A model generated the notes under the pieces. The model saw only the letters and a list, made by a program, of their open reading frames with translations. It ran no database searches and had not been told where the DNA came from. A program made the translations under genes and the position numbers. 64,000 nt of DNA from Bradyrhizobium sp. 1(2017). GTDB lineage: Bacteria > Pseudomonadota > Alphaproteobacteria > Rhizobiales > Xanthobacteraceae. Below, piece after piece: positions 1 to 9,401 of the stretch; position 1 is the stretch's first letter, and every line of letters starts with the position of its first letter. Where the stretch lies: assembly GCF_011602485.2 (NCBI RefSeq), contig NZ_CP050022.2, forward strand, positions 4,112,001 to 4,176,000. Direction: 5' to 3'.

Positions 1-641
1 GGCTCGAACGCGTCGATTGACACTTTCAGCGTCGGATCGCCATCGGCGCCCCAGAGATCACGGCCCTCGAACACGACCGTGTAGAGCCACTGCGGATTTT
101 CGCCGAGTTCCATCGCCGCGGAATCCGGAAACACGTGGCAGCCATGGTTGAGCTCGACCACGCCGACGTGGCCGCGCACATAGCGCGGCAGCCGCGTATG
201 CGTGGCCGGATGAATGTTCTTGGCGCGCACGCGATCGCCTATATTGAACCTGGCGGACGCCGGGGCAGGGCGGGCGAACTTGCCGCGCACCATCACGCGC
301 TCGACATTGGCGAGGTCGAACTTGCCGTGCTTGAGCGCCTTCGGGGCTTGCATCGCGCGGCCGGCGGCGACCTCCTCCCTGGTGAGGTAGCCTTTCTCGA
401 TCAGCATCTCCTCGAGGCCGAGGAACCATTTCTTGTAGTAGGAGCTCGAGAGATAAATATGTGGCGGCAGCGTCTCGCGATAGAAGCGCGAGGTGTCGAT
501 GTTGAAGGCGCCAGCCGCTCCCATTGCGCGCACCATGGCCAGAACGCGGGACTCCCACTCCTCGTGGAACATCGGCTCGTTCGGTTCGGGCTCGACCTTG
601 CCGAACCCGTCCATCCCACCCATGTCGTGCACGCCATTCAC
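1..641 (-). CDS. nthB: Nitrile hydratase subunit beta (3' end cut by window edge)
   Basis: Beta subunit of the alpha-beta nitrile hydratase, which hydrates nitriles to amides in the cytoplasm. Translating from a GTG at 641 gives [14 protein letters not shown], the classical family start, then a helical region around [15 protein letters not shown]. The last visible residues are [13 protein letters not shown], the conserved C-terminal barrel. 213 codons are visible and families run near 220, so only a few residues lie outside. The GTG overlaps the alpha-subunit stop (GTGA at 638-641), implying translational coupling. An activator or cobalt chaperone gene would be expected beyond the window edge. 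The start is set by the family motif and the overlap. Confidence 0.9.
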   Translation of the reverse strand, partial: MNGVHDMGGMDGFGKVEPEPNEPMFHEEWESRVLAMVRAMGAAGAFNIDTSRFYRETLPPHIYLSSSYYKKWFLGLEEMLIEKGYLTREEVAAGRAMQAPKALKHGKFDLANVERVMVRGKFARPAPASARFNIGDRVRAKNIHPATHTRLPRYVRGHVGVVELNHGCHVFPDSAAMELGENPQWLYTVVFEGRDLWGADGDPTLKVSIDAFE

Positions 642-1267
642 GAGGGCGCTCCCGGCGTTTTGGGGAAGCCGGTGCCGATCATGGAATCGCGCGTGACGAG
701 CTCGGCGAGTTGTTCCTCGCTCCAGCCCTCCGTGCCGGCAGGACGCATCGGCAGCACCAGGAAGCGCGTTTCGGCCGTGGAATCCCACACCCGGATTTCG
801 ATGTCCTTGGCCACCGTGACGCCGAAATCGGCGAGCACGCCGCGCGGGTCCTTCACGGCACGCGAACGGTAGGGGGCGGCCTTGTACCAGACCGGCGGCA
901 GCCCGAGCATCTCCCAGGGGTAGCAGGAGCACAGCGTGCACACGACCATGTTGTGCCGCTGCGGTGTGTTCTCGACCACGACGAGGTGATCGCCGACGCG
1001 GCTGACATGGCCGAGCGTGCCGATCGCCTTGCTGCCGTCCTCCAGCAGCGCCGTCTTGAAGGCAGGATCGCTCCAGGCCTTTGCGACGACGCTCGCGCCA
1101 TTGTGCGGGCCGATCTTGGTTTCATAGGCCTGGATGATGGCATCGAGCGCAGCCGGCTCGACATAGCCTTTTTCCGTCAGGATCGTCTCGAGCGCGCGCA
1201 CGCGCAGCTCGGTCTCCGACAGCTCGGAATGATCGTGATCGTGGTGATGGTCGTGATCGTGGCTCAT
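638..1267 (-). CDS. nthA: Nitrile hydratase subunit alpha, cobalt type, His-rich N-terminus
   Basis: Catalytic alpha subunit, 209 aa. The metal-binding claw is VCTLCSC (Cys110, Cys113, Cys115). Threonine in the third position of this motif is the signature of non-corrin cobalt enzymes; iron enzymes have VCSLCSC. The start chosen is the ATG at 1265-1267, giving [14 protein letters not shown], an unusually histidine-rich tail. The open frame runs a further 22 codons upstream, but those are not family-like. The gene lies directly upstream of the beta subunit with a 4-base overlap. A divergent 121-bp promoter region separates it from the enoyl-CoA hydratase gene. Confidence 0.93.
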   Translation of the reverse strand: MSHDHDHHHDHDHSELSETELRVRALETILTEKGYVEPAALDAIIQAYETKIGPHNGASVVAKAWSDPAFKTALLEDGSKAIGTLGHVSRVGDHLVVVENTPQRHNMVVCTLCSCYPWEMLGLPPVWYKAAPYRSRAVKDPRGVLADFGVTVAKDIEIRVWDSTAETRFLVLPMRPAGTEGWSEEQLAELVTRDSMIGTGFPKTPGAPS

Positions 1268-1388
1268 GGCGGCGAGGATAGGCGCAATGGTCCCTGCCTG
1301 TCGAGTATGCGTTGCGGCGCAACCGGGTCCCATATTCGCAAGGCCGGATGTAGGCTAGCATCGCCGCAAAGCAGGTTGGGAGACGCTG

Positions 1389-2195
1389 GTGACGGACTAC
1401 GTGAAGATCGAAAGGGGCCTCGGGCCAGAGGGACGGATCGCGGTGGTGCGGTTCGATCGCGGCGACGGCATCAACGCCCTGTCACCGGAGGCGTTGCGGC
1501 AGCTGACCGCAGCGGCGCGCAGCTTCGAGGACGACGCTGCGACGTCGGTCGTCGTCCTGACCGGCAGTTCGGGCGCGTTCAGCGCCGGCTTCGACCTCAA
1601 GGACGCCGAAGGACGCTCGCGCAAGGAGATGGACCTCGGCACGCTGCGGCGGCATCTCAAGCTCGGGCCGCGCCTGACGCAGGCCTGGCAGGAGATGGAG
1701 CAGATCACGATCGCCGCGATCGAGGGCTTTTGCGTCGGCGGAGGCGTCGCGCTCGCCGTGGCGCTCGACTTCCGCGTCATGGGGCGCGATGCACATTTGC
1801 GCGTGCCCGAGATCGGCCTCGGCATGAACATGAGCTGGCAGAGCATTCCGCGCATGCTGCATCTGATGGGGCCGGCCCGCACCAAGCAGGCGGTGATCCT
1901 GGCCGATCAGCGCATCACGGCGGATGAGGCCTATGAATGGCGGCTGGTGGAGCACGTGGTCGATCCCGGCCATGCATTCGAGGCCGCGATGGATCTCGCG
2001 CGCAAGGTCGCCGCGCAGCCGCCGCTGTCGGTTGCGATGACGAAGCTCACCATCAACCGGCTCGCGCATGCGCTGGACGATCTTGCGAGCCACATGGACG
2101 TCGACCAGTTCGCGCTCGCAAGCCTCAGTGAGGACCACAAGGAGGGCGTCGAGGCGTTCCTGACGCGCCGCAAGCCGCGGTTCAAGGGGCGGTAA
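1389..2195 (+). CDS. Enoyl-CoA hydratase/isomerase family protein
   Basis: 268-aa crotonase-fold protein, GTG start with GGGAG upstream. The oxyanion-hole segments are visible: SGAFSAGFDLKD near residues 60-70 and IEGFCVGGGVALAVALDFR near 112-130, where the GGG turn binds the thioester carbonyl. The general acid/base region reads RVPEIGLGMNMSWQSIPRM. Asparagine and methionine replace the usual glutamate in this stretch, so the exact reaction (hydratase, isomerase or hydrolase) cannot be fixed. It is divergent from nitrile hydratase; a shared nitrile/amide pathway is possible but unproved. Confidence 0.85.
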   Translation: MTDYVKIERGLGPEGRIAVVRFDRGDGINALSPEALRQLTAAARSFEDDAATSVVVLTGSSGAFSAGFDLKDAEGRSRKEMDLGTLRRHLKLGPRLTQAWQEMEQITIAAIEGFCVGGGVALAVALDFRVMGRDAHLRVPEIGLGMNMSWQSIPRMLHLMGPARTKQAVILADQRITADEAYEWRLVEHVVDPGHAFEAAMDLARKVAAQPPLSVAMTKLTINRLAHALDDLASHMDVDQFALASLSEDHKEGVEAFLTRRKPRFKGR

Positions 2196-2481
2196 TCGAG
2201 GCGATGATGCCCGGCAGATAATTCTTCTTCGCCAGGAGACGATCGGGAAAACTTAGCCCAACTCCCGGCAAATATCTGACATTGCAAGGAGAGCCCGAAA
2301 GGGCGATGGTGCGTGCTGCGGTGCAGCGTGCTTTCGCGAGCCCCTCATCGCGGTTCCATCCCCGTCGCATGATGCGACTAGGCTTCCCGCGCGGGCAAGC
2401 GAACCATTGTGCATGAAGGCCGCTTCCATGAACGCCCATCAATCACTTGCGATCGGACTGCCGATCCGGACGCAGGATGCG
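2196..2481. other. Leader/promoter region of the metNIQ operon
   Basis: 286 bases without a convincing gene. A small GNRA hairpin lies at 2293-2304 (GCCC, GAAA loop, GGGC). I looked for SAM-I and SAM-II riboswitch cores because the operon imports methionine, and found no convincing match. An early part of the MetN frame (2413-2481) may be translated if a start upstream of 2482 is used. Confidence 0.4.
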
Positions 2482-3552
2482 ATGTCCCTCGCAGCGACCG
2501 AGCCTGACGCGATGGTCCGCTTCGAAGGCATCTCAAAGACCTATCCGGCCTATCGCGGCAAGCCCGGCGTCAACGCCCTGCAGGACATCGATTTCGCGAT
2601 TCCGCGCGGTTCCATCACCGGCGTGATCGGCCGCTCCGGAGCCGGCAAGTCCAGCCTGGTCCGCCTGATCAACGGCCTGGAGAAGCCAAGCACGGGCCGC
2701 GTCATTGTCGACAACAGGGACATCTCCGCGCTCGCGGGGCGCGACCTGCGGCTGGCGCAACGCTCGATCGGCATGATCTTCCAGCATTTCAACTTGCTGT
2801 CGTCGCGCACCGCCGCCGACAACATCGCGCTGCCGCTCGAAATCGCCGGCTGGGCCAAGGCCGACATCAAGGCTCGCGTGACCGAATTGCTCGCGCTCGT
2901 CGGCATCGCCGACAAGCACGACCGCTATCCGTCTGAACTCTCCGGCGGCCAGAAGCAGCGCGTCGGCATCGCGCGGGCGCTGGCGACGCGGCCGAGCGTC
3001 CTGCTCTCGGACGAGGCGACCTCGGCGCTCGATCCGCAGAACACGCGCGCGATCCTCGATCTGCTCGCCAATATCAACCGCGAGCTCGGTGTGACCATCG
3101 TGCTGATCACCCACGAAATGTCCGTGGTGCGCCAGCTTGCGAAGGAGGTCGTCGTGCTCGATGCCGGCCGTGTGGTCGAGAGCGGCCATGTCGCCGACAT
3201 CTTCACCCATCCGAAGCACCCGATCACGCAGTCCTTCCTCGCCGAAGTGATCGGCGACAGCCTGCCGGTGTCGCTGGCGAGCCGGATCGTGCCGGAGCCT
3301 GTGGCGGGCGGGCAGGGCGTGATCCGCGTCCAGGTGCGCGGGGCAGGGGCCGGCGACACGCTGGTGGCGCGGCTCGCCCGCGAACTCGGCCTCGACATCG
3401 CGCTGCTCGCGGCGCGGATCGACGAGATCGGCGGCCAGCACGTCGGCTCGCTCGTTCTCGGCATTCCCGGCGGCGAGGGCGCGGAGACGCGCACGCTCGC
3501 CTGGCTCTCTCAATATCAATTCTCGGCGGAGCGTCTCGGCCATGTCGCCTGA
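2482..3552 (+). CDS. metN: Methionine ABC transporter ATP-binding protein
   Basis: Cytoplasmic ATPase of the MetNIQ D/L-methionine importer, 356 aa from this start. Walker A is GRSGAGKS (residues 50-57), signature LSGGQKQR (153-160), Walker B VLLSDEATSALD, and the H-loop histidine is in LITHEMSVV. The C-terminal ~90 residues (after SRIVPEP) form the NIL regulatory domain that lets MetN sense methionine. The frame stays open to 2407, with other starts at 2413, 2428 and 2512; the last would give the usual family length (346 aa). The stop overlaps metI by 11 bases, showing an operon. Confidence 0.93.
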   Translation: MSLAATEPDAMVRFEGISKTYPAYRGKPGVNALQDIDFAIPRGSITGVIGRSGAGKSSLVRLINGLEKPSTGRVIVDNRDISALAGRDLRLAQRSIGMIFQHFNLLSSRTAADNIALPLEIAGWAKADIKARVTELLALVGIADKHDRYPSELSGGQKQRVGIARALATRPSVLLSDEATSALDPQNTRAILDLLANINRELGVTIVLITHEMSVVRQLAKEVVVLDAGRVVESGHVADIFTHPKHPITQSFLAEVIGDSLPVSLASRIVPEPVAGGQGVIRVQVRGAGAGDTLVARLARELGLDIALLAARIDEIGGQHVGSLVLGIPGGEGAETRTLAWLSQYQFSAERLGHVA

Positions 3553-4207
3553 ACTCATCAATCTGATCGTCCAGGCCATGGGCGAAACGCTGTTCATGGT
3601 CGGCATCGCGGCGCTGCTCGGCACCGTCTTCGGCCTGCCGCTCGGCGTCTTCCTCGCCACCAGCCGCAAGGGGGAGCTGTTCGCGGCCCCCGCCGTCAAC
3701 GGCATCCTCGGCGTGATCGTCAACGCGACGCGGTCCACGCCCTTCATCATCCTGGTCGTCGCCATCATCCCGTTCACGCGGCTCATCGCCGGCACCTCGA
3801 TCGGGTCGACCGCGGCGATCGTCCCGCTGACGATTGCCTCAACGCCCTTCATCGCGCGCCTCGTGGAGGCTGCGATCCGCGAGGTCGACGGTGGCCTGAT
3901 CGAGACGGCGTCCTCGTTCGGGGCCTCGCCGGTCCAGATCGTGCTCAAGGTGCTGATCCCCGAGGCGCTGCCGGGCCTGCTGCTGGCGCTGACGCTCGCC
4001 GTGGTCAGCCTGCTCGGCTATTCCGCGATGGTCGGCGCCGTCGGGGGCGGCGGGCTCGGCGATCTCGGCATCCGCTACGGCTACCAGCGCTTCATGCCGG
4101 AGATGATGCTGGCCGTCGTGGTCGTGCTGATCGCGCTGGTGCAGGTCGTGCAGAGCGCGGGCGACTATCTCGCGCGCCGGGTCAACCGACGGCTGCGGCA
4201 TCGCTGA
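3542..4207 (+). CDS. metI: Methionine ABC transporter permease
   Basis: 221-aa inner-membrane permease with five or six hydrophobic segments. The EAA loop that docks to MetN reads roughly EVDGGLIETASSFGASPVQIVLKVLIPEALPG (near residues 118-150). It overlaps metN by 11 bases and is followed 28 bases later by metQ. Family length is about 217 aa, so the gene is complete. The MetI assignment is from both sequence and context. Confidence 0.93.
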   Translation: MSPELINLIVQAMGETLFMVGIAALLGTVFGLPLGVFLATSRKGELFAAPAVNGILGVIVNATRSTPFIILVVAIIPFTRLIAGTSIGSTAAIVPLTIASTPFIARLVEAAIREVDGGLIETASSFGASPVQIVLKVLIPEALPGLLLALTLAVVSLLGYSAMVGAVGGGGLGDLGIRYGYQRFMPEMMLAVVVVLIALVQVVQSAGDYLARRVNRRLRHR

Positions 4208-4235
4208 ACCGATTTTTCTGGAACTGGAGGCATCA

Positions 4236-5009
4236 ATGCGATTTCTCGCAACCCTTGCGGCTGCAGCCTTGCTTGCGGCCAGTGCCCAAGCCGAAACCAT
4301 CCGCGTCGGCGTGACCGCCGGCCCGCATGCCGAGATCCTGGACGTCGTCAAGAAGGTCGGCGCCGAGCGCGGCATCGACATCAAGGTGGTCGAGTTCACC
4401 GACTACGTGATCCCGAACCAGGCGCTCGCGCTGAGGGATCTCGAGGCCAACTCGTTCCAGCACGAGCCGTACCTGAAGAACCAGATCTCCAAGACCGGCT
4501 GGAAGATCGTCAAGGTCGCGAACTCGATCGGCTCGCCGCAGGGCGTCTATTCGCAGAAGTACAAGAAGCTCGCGGACCTGCCCAAGGGCGCTCGCGTGGC
4601 GATCGCCAACGATCCGTCCAACGGTGCCCGCGGCTTGATGATTCTGGCGCTGCACGGCGTGATCAAGCTGAAGGATCCGAACAACGTCTCGTCGACGATC
4701 GCGGATATCACGGACAACCCGAAGAAGCTGCGCTTCGTCGAGCTCGATGCCGCCCAGCTTCCGCGCGCGCTGCAGGACGTCGACGTCGTCTCGATCAACA
4801 ATAATTACGCCGTGCAGGCCGGCCTCAACCCGGCGACCGATGCGATCGCGCGCGAAAACCCCGACGGCCCCTGGGTCAACATCCTCGCCGTTCGCGAGGA
4901 AGACAAGGACAAGCCGTGGGTGAAGCAGTTGATCGAGGTCTACCATTCCGATCCCGTGAAGGCGTTCCTGGAGACGCGCTTCAAGGGGACCTACCTGCCG
5001 ACCTGGTAA
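4236..5009 (+). CDS. metQ: Methionine-binding periplasmic protein, NlpA/MetQ family
   Basis: 257-aa substrate-binding protein. Residues 1-19 (MRFLATLAAAALLAASAQA) form a Sec signal peptide with AxA cleavage and no lipobox, so it is probably soluble rather than a lipoprotein as in E. coli MetQ. The motif VTAGPHAEILDVVKK, the EFTDYVIPNQAL segment and FQHEPYL are diagnostic of the NlpA fold. It closes the metNIQ operon, and GGAGG sits upstream of the ATG. It converges with the AraC gene, with only 13 bases between stops. Confidence 0.93.
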   Translation: MRFLATLAAAALLAASAQAETIRVGVTAGPHAEILDVVKKVGAERGIDIKVVEFTDYVIPNQALALRDLEANSFQHEPYLKNQISKTGWKIVKVANSIGSPQGVYSQKYKKLADLPKGARVAIANDPSNGARGLMILALHGVIKLKDPNNVSSTIADITDNPKKLRFVELDAAQLPRALQDVDVVSINNNYAVQAGLNPATDAIARENPDGPWVNILAVREEDKDKPWVKQLIEVYHSDPVKAFLETRFKGTYLPTW

Positions 5010-5022
5010 GGCAAACGACGCG

Positions 5023-6012
5023 TCAGGCAGCGAGCCTGGCGCGCCGTAGCGTCTGCGAGGGCAGCTCGGAGAAGTGGCGCTTGTAGTCGAGCGAGAACTG
5101 GCTGAAGTGCCAGAAGCCGTGCTGCACGGCGACGTCGTAGACGGAGGCATCCGTGCCGCCGGCGCGTTTCAGATCGCGGCGCACACGGTTGAGCCGCATC
5201 GCACGCCAATAGTGCATCGGACTCGTGCCCAGCACCTCCTGGAAGCAATAGCCGAGCTTGCGCGGGCTGGCGCCGACCGCCCTGCAGACCTCCAGCAGCG
5301 AGAGCGTCCGCTCGCCGCTGCCATGCATCAGCTCCCGCGCCCGATCGACGGTGCGCTTGCGGGCCGCAGCGCTGCGGCCGGGATCGCTGGGACGTGCGGT
5401 CGGCAGCATGTCCATGATCTCGACAAGAAGGGCATCTTCGAGCGCCTGCCGGACGGCCGTATCGCCGAACCGTTCGGGCACGCTCGTGACGGTGTCGTGA
5501 ATGGCGGCAAGATGAGCTCGCAATCGTTCGACCGGCGCCTGCGCCATCTCGATCACCCGCAGCTGGTGCCAGACCGCGCGCGGCAGCTCGATATCGAGCC
5601 GGGCGGCCAGCTCCTCGATCATCGCCGCGCTGGCGACGACACCGCGCAGCTCGAACGACTTCGGCGTGCACATATCGACTTCTGCGTCGATGCAGGCGAT
5701 GACCTGAGCGCCTGCAACGCTGGCTCCATTGCAATTGACCTCGCCGCCGCCATGCCAGGGCAGTGCAATGCCAAAGCTGTCGGCTCCCAACTGGCCGTAT
5801 TGGCGGACCTGCTGGCTGGTGATCTCGCGAAAGACGTCGAGCCGGGGCAGGGAGAGTTGAGTGAAGCTGCCCCTGAAGGCGCCGGCGCTGATCTGGTCGT
5901 AGCTCAGCCGCCAGCGGCCGAGTGCAGCGCAATGCTCATCGACATCGGTGCTGCTGGCCTGAAACAGGCTGGCATTCGAGTCCAAAGTCGGAAGAGTTGC
6001 GCTTAAGGTCAT
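5023..6012 (-). CDS. AraC-family transcriptional regulator
   Basis: 329-aa regulator from the ATG at 6010-6012 (MTLSATLP). The frame extends upstream, but without a family-like sequence. The C-terminal third holds the two helix-turn-helix units: LSLLEVCRAVGASPRKLGYCFQEVLGTSPMHYW and ASVYDVAVQHGFWHFSQFSLDYKRHF. The N-terminal ~200 residues are a divergent sensing domain of the kind seen in EutR- and FeaR-like regulators. It is divergently placed next to a hydrolase and a copper amine oxidase, so it is the likely activator of those genes with an amine or amide as inducer; this is inference. Confidence 0.85.
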   Translation of the reverse strand: MTLSATLPTLDSNASLFQASSTDVDEHCAALGRWRLSYDQISAGAFRGSFTQLSLPRLDVFREITSQQVRQYGQLGADSFGIALPWHGGGEVNCNGASVAGAQVIACIDAEVDMCTPKSFELRGVVASAAMIEELAARLDIELPRAVWHQLRVIEMAQAPVERLRAHLAAIHDTVTSVPERFGDTAVRQALEDALLVEIMDMLPTARPSDPGRSAAARKRTVDRARELMHGSGERTLSLLEVCRAVGASPRKLGYCFQEVLGTSPMHYWRAMRLNRVRRDLKRAGGTDASVYDVAVQHGFWHFSQFSLDYKRHFSELPSQTLRRARLAA

Positions 6013-6195
6013 GACGACACGTCGAAATTCACCACGCGGCAGCCTGCAGGAGCCACGCCAGACTGGCACGGCCACGGGCGCTGTCCAGCAAATTATTGCC
6101 GGATCTCGATAACGCCGGCGACGGCCTTCAATGCAGTCTTCCGCCCCAGCCGTTCCCGACATCGGGGTTGGGAGAACGCCTTGCGGAGGATCAAG
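6013..6195. promoter_or_regulatory. Divergent promoter region between araC-type gene and hydrolase
   Basis: 183 bases between two divergent starts and therefore the likely site of AraC action. No clear -35/-10 pair was recognised. GGAGG at 6185-6189 is a strong ribosome-binding site that fixes the hydrolase start at ATG 6196 rather than the in-frame TTG at 6181. Confidence 0.45.
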
Positions 6196-7392
6196 ATGCG
6201 GCCGACCGAGATCATGCGCGGCAGTCCGCCTGCGCCCGAGGCGCTGGTGACGCGCGCCAACTGGCGCAGCTTCCCCGCGATACGCTGGGGCTTTACCCAC
6301 ACCCGCGAAGTGCTGCCGACCGCGGAGGTCCGCCGCGCAGCGCATCCGACGCCAATGCAAAGCGCGCCGCACGAGCTGTCAAAGCTCGGCTTCACCGCGC
6401 CTGATGGCAAAGAGACCACGATCGAAGCCACGCTGCGCGAGACCTTTGGCGATGCCCTGCTCGTCATGCATCGGGGCACGCTGATCCACGAATGGTACGG
6501 CGACGGCATGAGCGCGACCACGCCGCATCTGATCTGCTCCATCAGCAAGTCGATCGCCGGCACGCTCGGCGGCGTGCTCGCCGCGCGCGGGCTGCTCGAT
6601 CCCGAGGCGAGGGTGGTGCGCTACGTGCCGGAGCTGGAGACCTCGGTCTATGGCAGCTGCACGGTTCGCAACGTCCTCGATATGGCCGTCGCCATCAAGT
6701 TCGAGGAGGACTACGAGGACCCCGCCGGCGACGTCGCGCGCTATCGCTTCTCGTCGGGCTGGGACGTGCCGCCGCCGGGTGTCGAGCCGGGGCATCAGCG
6801 GGCCTATCTCACCACGCTGCGCGGGACGGGCAAGCCGCACGGCAAGGTGTTCCACTACGTTTCGACCAACACCGAGGTGCTCGGCTGGGTCTATGAGCGC
6901 GCCTGCGGCAGGCCTTATCACCGCATCCTTTCCGAATATCTCTGGCAGCCGATGGGCGCCGAGGAAGACGGCTCACTCACGCTCGACAGCCACGGCATGG
7001 GCCGCATCGCCGGCGGCCTTTCCGTCACGGCGCGCGATCTCGTCCGCTTCGGCGAGATGATCCGCAACCGCGGCGTGGTCGAGGGGCGGCAGGTGGTGCC
7101 GGGCTGGTGGATCGACGACATCCACGAGAACGGCGATCCCAGGGCCTGGGCCGATGGAGACCTCGCCGACATCTTTCCGGGCGCCCGCTACCGCAGCAAA
7201 TGGTACACGATCGATCCGGCGCGCAACGATCTCGCAGGGATCGGCATCCACGGCCAGTGGCTCTATATCGACGCCGCTTCCGACACCGTCATCGTCAAGC
7301 TCGCCACGCAGCCGAAGGCGATGGACGTGCCGCTCGACCATCGCTGGCTCGCCGCCTTCCGCGCCATCACCGCGCATCTCGCCCCGCGCTGA
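6196..7392 (+). CDS. Serine hydrolase, class C beta-lactamase / NylB-like
   Basis: 398-aa penicillin-recognising-fold hydrolase with no signal peptide, so probably cytoplasmic. The SxxK nucleophile motif is SISK in LICSISKSIAG. A Tyr-containing segment HYVSTNTEVLGWVYER matches the second active-site region in 6-aminohexanoate-oligomer hydrolases and esterases of this fold. The last part carries WYTIDPARND and GIHGQWLYID, where KTG-like motifs are replaced, as in NylB and EstB relatives. It is 11 bases upstream of a copper amine oxidase, suggesting release of a primary amine from an amide that is then oxidised. The exact substrate is unknown. Confidence 0.82.
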   Translation: MRPTEIMRGSPPAPEALVTRANWRSFPAIRWGFTHTREVLPTAEVRRAAHPTPMQSAPHELSKLGFTAPDGKETTIEATLRETFGDALLVMHRGTLIHEWYGDGMSATTPHLICSISKSIAGTLGGVLAARGLLDPEARVVRYVPELETSVYGSCTVRNVLDMAVAIKFEEDYEDPAGDVARYRFSSGWDVPPPGVEPGHQRAYLTTLRGTGKPHGKVFHYVSTNTEVLGWVYERACGRPYHRILSEYLWQPMGAEEDGSLTLDSHGMGRIAGGLSVTARDLVRFGEMIRNRGVVEGRQVVPGWWIDDIHENGDPRAWADGDLADIFPGARYRSKWYTIDPARNDLAGIGIHGQWLYIDAASDTVIVKLATQPKAMDVPLDHRWLAAFRAITAHLAPR

Positions 7393-7403
7393 ACGGACAT
7401 CCC

Positions 7404-9401
7404 ATGCTCGATGCCGCCAAATCCCAATCGCCGGACAAAGCCGCCACGACGCACGCGCTCGATCCGCTGACGACCGAAGAGATCACCGCGGCCTGCACTT
7501 TGGTGCGTGCAGCGGCGGCCTCGCCGGAGAATTGCCGCTTCCCGAGCGTGCGGTTGGAGGAGCCGACCAAGCAGGAGCTGGCCGCGGGCGGGGCAGGGCG
7601 CCGCGCCTTCGTGCTGACGCTGGATGTGACGACGGGAGAGGCGATCGAGCACGTCGTCGATCTCGGCCGCAGCGAGATCGTGGCGCGAAAACTCCTCCCG
7701 AACCGCGAGGCGCCCTATGGCCAGCCGCCGGTGATGCTGGAGGAGTTCTTCAAGTGCGAGGCCGTGGTGAAGGCCGATTCCGGCTGGCGCGCCGCGATGC
7801 GGCGGCGCGGGCTCAGCGATGAGGAGATCGAGCTCGTCCAGGTCGACCCGTTCTCCTCGGGCTTCTTCGACAAGGAATTCGAACGCGGTGCGCGCATCGT
7901 GCGCGCGGTCAGTTATTTTCGCGAGCATCCCCAGGACAACGGCTACGCCCATCCGATCGAGGGCGTCGTCGCCGTCGTCGATCTGATCGGCGGCAAGGTC
8001 ATCGACCTCACCGACGAGGATCCGATCGTGCCGATTCCGCGCAAGAAGCGGAACTACGGCGCGCATGAGGTCAAGAGCCCACGCACCGACATCAAGCCGC
8101 TGCATATCGAGCAGCCGGAGGGTGCTAGTTTTCGCGTCGACGGCTGGAAGGTCGATTGGCAGAAATGGAGCTTCCGCATCGGCTTCACGCCGCGCGAGGG
8201 CCTCGTGCTGCATCGGCTCGCCTACCAGGACGGCGCACGCAAGCGCTCGCTGATCCATCGCGCCAGCGTCACCGAGATGGTGGTGCCTTACGCCGATCCG
8301 ACCGCGAACCATTTCTGGAAGTCGGCGTTCGATGCCGGCGAATACGGGCTCGGCATGCTCGCCAACGCACTCGAGCTCGGCTGCGACTGTCTCGGCCACA
8401 TCCACTATTTCGACGTGCCGGCCGCGGACAGCAAGGGCGAGCCCTTTATCATGCAGAACGCCATCTGCATGCATGAGGAAGACTATGGCATCGCCTGGAA
8501 GCACTACGAATTCCGCAACGGCCTGTTCGAGGTCCGCCGCTCGCGGCGGCTCGTGATCTCGTTCTTCGCGACAGTCGGCAATTACGATTACGGCTTCTAC
8601 TGGTATCTCTACCAGGACGGCACGATCCAGCTGGAGACCAAGCTCACCGGCATCATCCAGACCGCAGCCGTGCCATCAGGCCAGATGTACAAATGGGGCG
8701 GGATGGTCGACGACAATCTGGGCGGACCGACGCACCAGCACTTCTTCAACGTCCGCCTGCACATGGATCTCGACGACGGCGGCAACACCGTCACCGAGCA
8801 CGATTTCGTGCCGCGGCCCTGGGGTGCCGACAATCCGCACGGCAACGTGTTCGACGCCACGACACGCGTGCTGTCGCGCGAGCGTGACGCGGCGGGGATC
8901 GCCAATGGCGAAACCGGCCGGTTCTGGAAGATCAGCAATCCCAACGAAACCAACTCGGTCGGCAATGCGCCGGCCTACAAGCTCGTCGTCAATCCGAGCC
9001 CGCTGATGCTGGCACAGGAGGGCAGCTACGTGCGCAAGCGCGGCGGCTTCGCGACCAAGCATGTCTGGGTGACGGCGTTCGATCCGGCCGAGAAATACGC
9101 GAGCGGCGACTATCCCAACGTCCATGCCGGCGGCGACGGCCTGCCGCGCTATGCTGCGAAGGACCGCAACATCGAGAATGCCGATATCGTGGTGTGGCAC
9201 TCCTTCGGCCATACCCACGTCTGCAAGCCCGAGGACTTCCCGATCATGCCGGTCGAATATGCCGGCTTCGTGCTGAAGCCGACCGGCTTCTTCGCCGCCA
9301 ACGCGGCCGGCGATATCCCACCGGACCGCAACGGCCGCAGCGTGCTGGCGGGCGCGAGCAACGGCGCCCGCGAATCGTGCTGTGGCGGGAGCGAGGCGTA
9401 G
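7404..9401 (+). CDS. Copper-containing primary-amine oxidase
   Basis: 665-aa topaquinone (TPQ) enzyme oxidising primary amines to aldehyde, ammonia and hydrogen peroxide. The cofactor tyrosine is Tyr394 in VGNYDYGF, fitting the N-Y-D/E-Y consensus. The catalytic base is Asp310 in AFDAGEYG. Copper ligands are expected at the two histidines of THQHFFNVRLHMD and in VWHSFGHTHV. Length matches bacterial histamine, tyramine or phenylethylamine oxidases. No signal peptide is visible, as in cytoplasmic Arthrobacter-type enzymes. It is translated from ATG 7404, 11 bases after the hydrolase stop, in one transcription unit. Confidence 0.95.
   Translation: MLDAAKSQSPDKAATTHALDPLTTEEITAACTLVRAAAASPENCRFPSVRLEEPTKQELAAGGAGRRAFVLTLDVTTGEAIEHVVDLGRSEIVARKLLPNREAPYGQPPVMLEEFFKCEAVVKADSGWRAAMRRRGLSDEEIELVQVDPFSSGFFDKEFERGARIVRAVSYFREHPQDNGYAHPIEGVVAVVDLIGGKVIDLTDEDPIVPIPRKKRNYGAHEVKSPRTDIKPLHIEQPEGASFRVDGWKVDWQKWSFRIGFTPREGLVLHRLAYQDGARKRSLIHRASVTEMVVPYADPTANHFWKSAFDAGEYGLGMLANALELGCDCLGHIHYFDVPAADSKGEPFIMQNAICMHEEDYGIAWKHYEFRNGLFEVRRSRRLVISFFATVGNYDYGFYWYLYQDGTIQLETKLTGIIQTAAVPSGQMYKWGGMVDDNLGGPTHQHFFNVRLHMDLDDGGNTVTEHDFVPRPWGADNPHGNVFDATTRVLSRERDAAGIANGETGRFWKISNPNETNSVGNAPAYKLVVNPSPLMLAQEGSYVRKRGGFATKHVWVTAFDPAEKYASGDYPNVHAGGDGLPRYAAKDRNIENADIVVWHSFGHTHVCKPEDFPIMPVEYAGFVLKPTGFFAANAAGDIPPDRNGRSVLAGASNGARESCCGGSEA

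Noticed and set aside
2196..2481. SAM riboswitch before metNIQ
   Set aside because: No SAM-I or SAM-II core elements; only a small GNRA hairpin was found.
2533..3948. 471-codon minus-strand frame over metN and metI
   Set aside because: Shadow frame; both underlying proteins are classical ABC components.
6066..6090. TGGCACG string as a sigma-54 promoter before the hydrolase
   Set aside because: The -12 part (TTGCA-type) is missing at the proper spacing.
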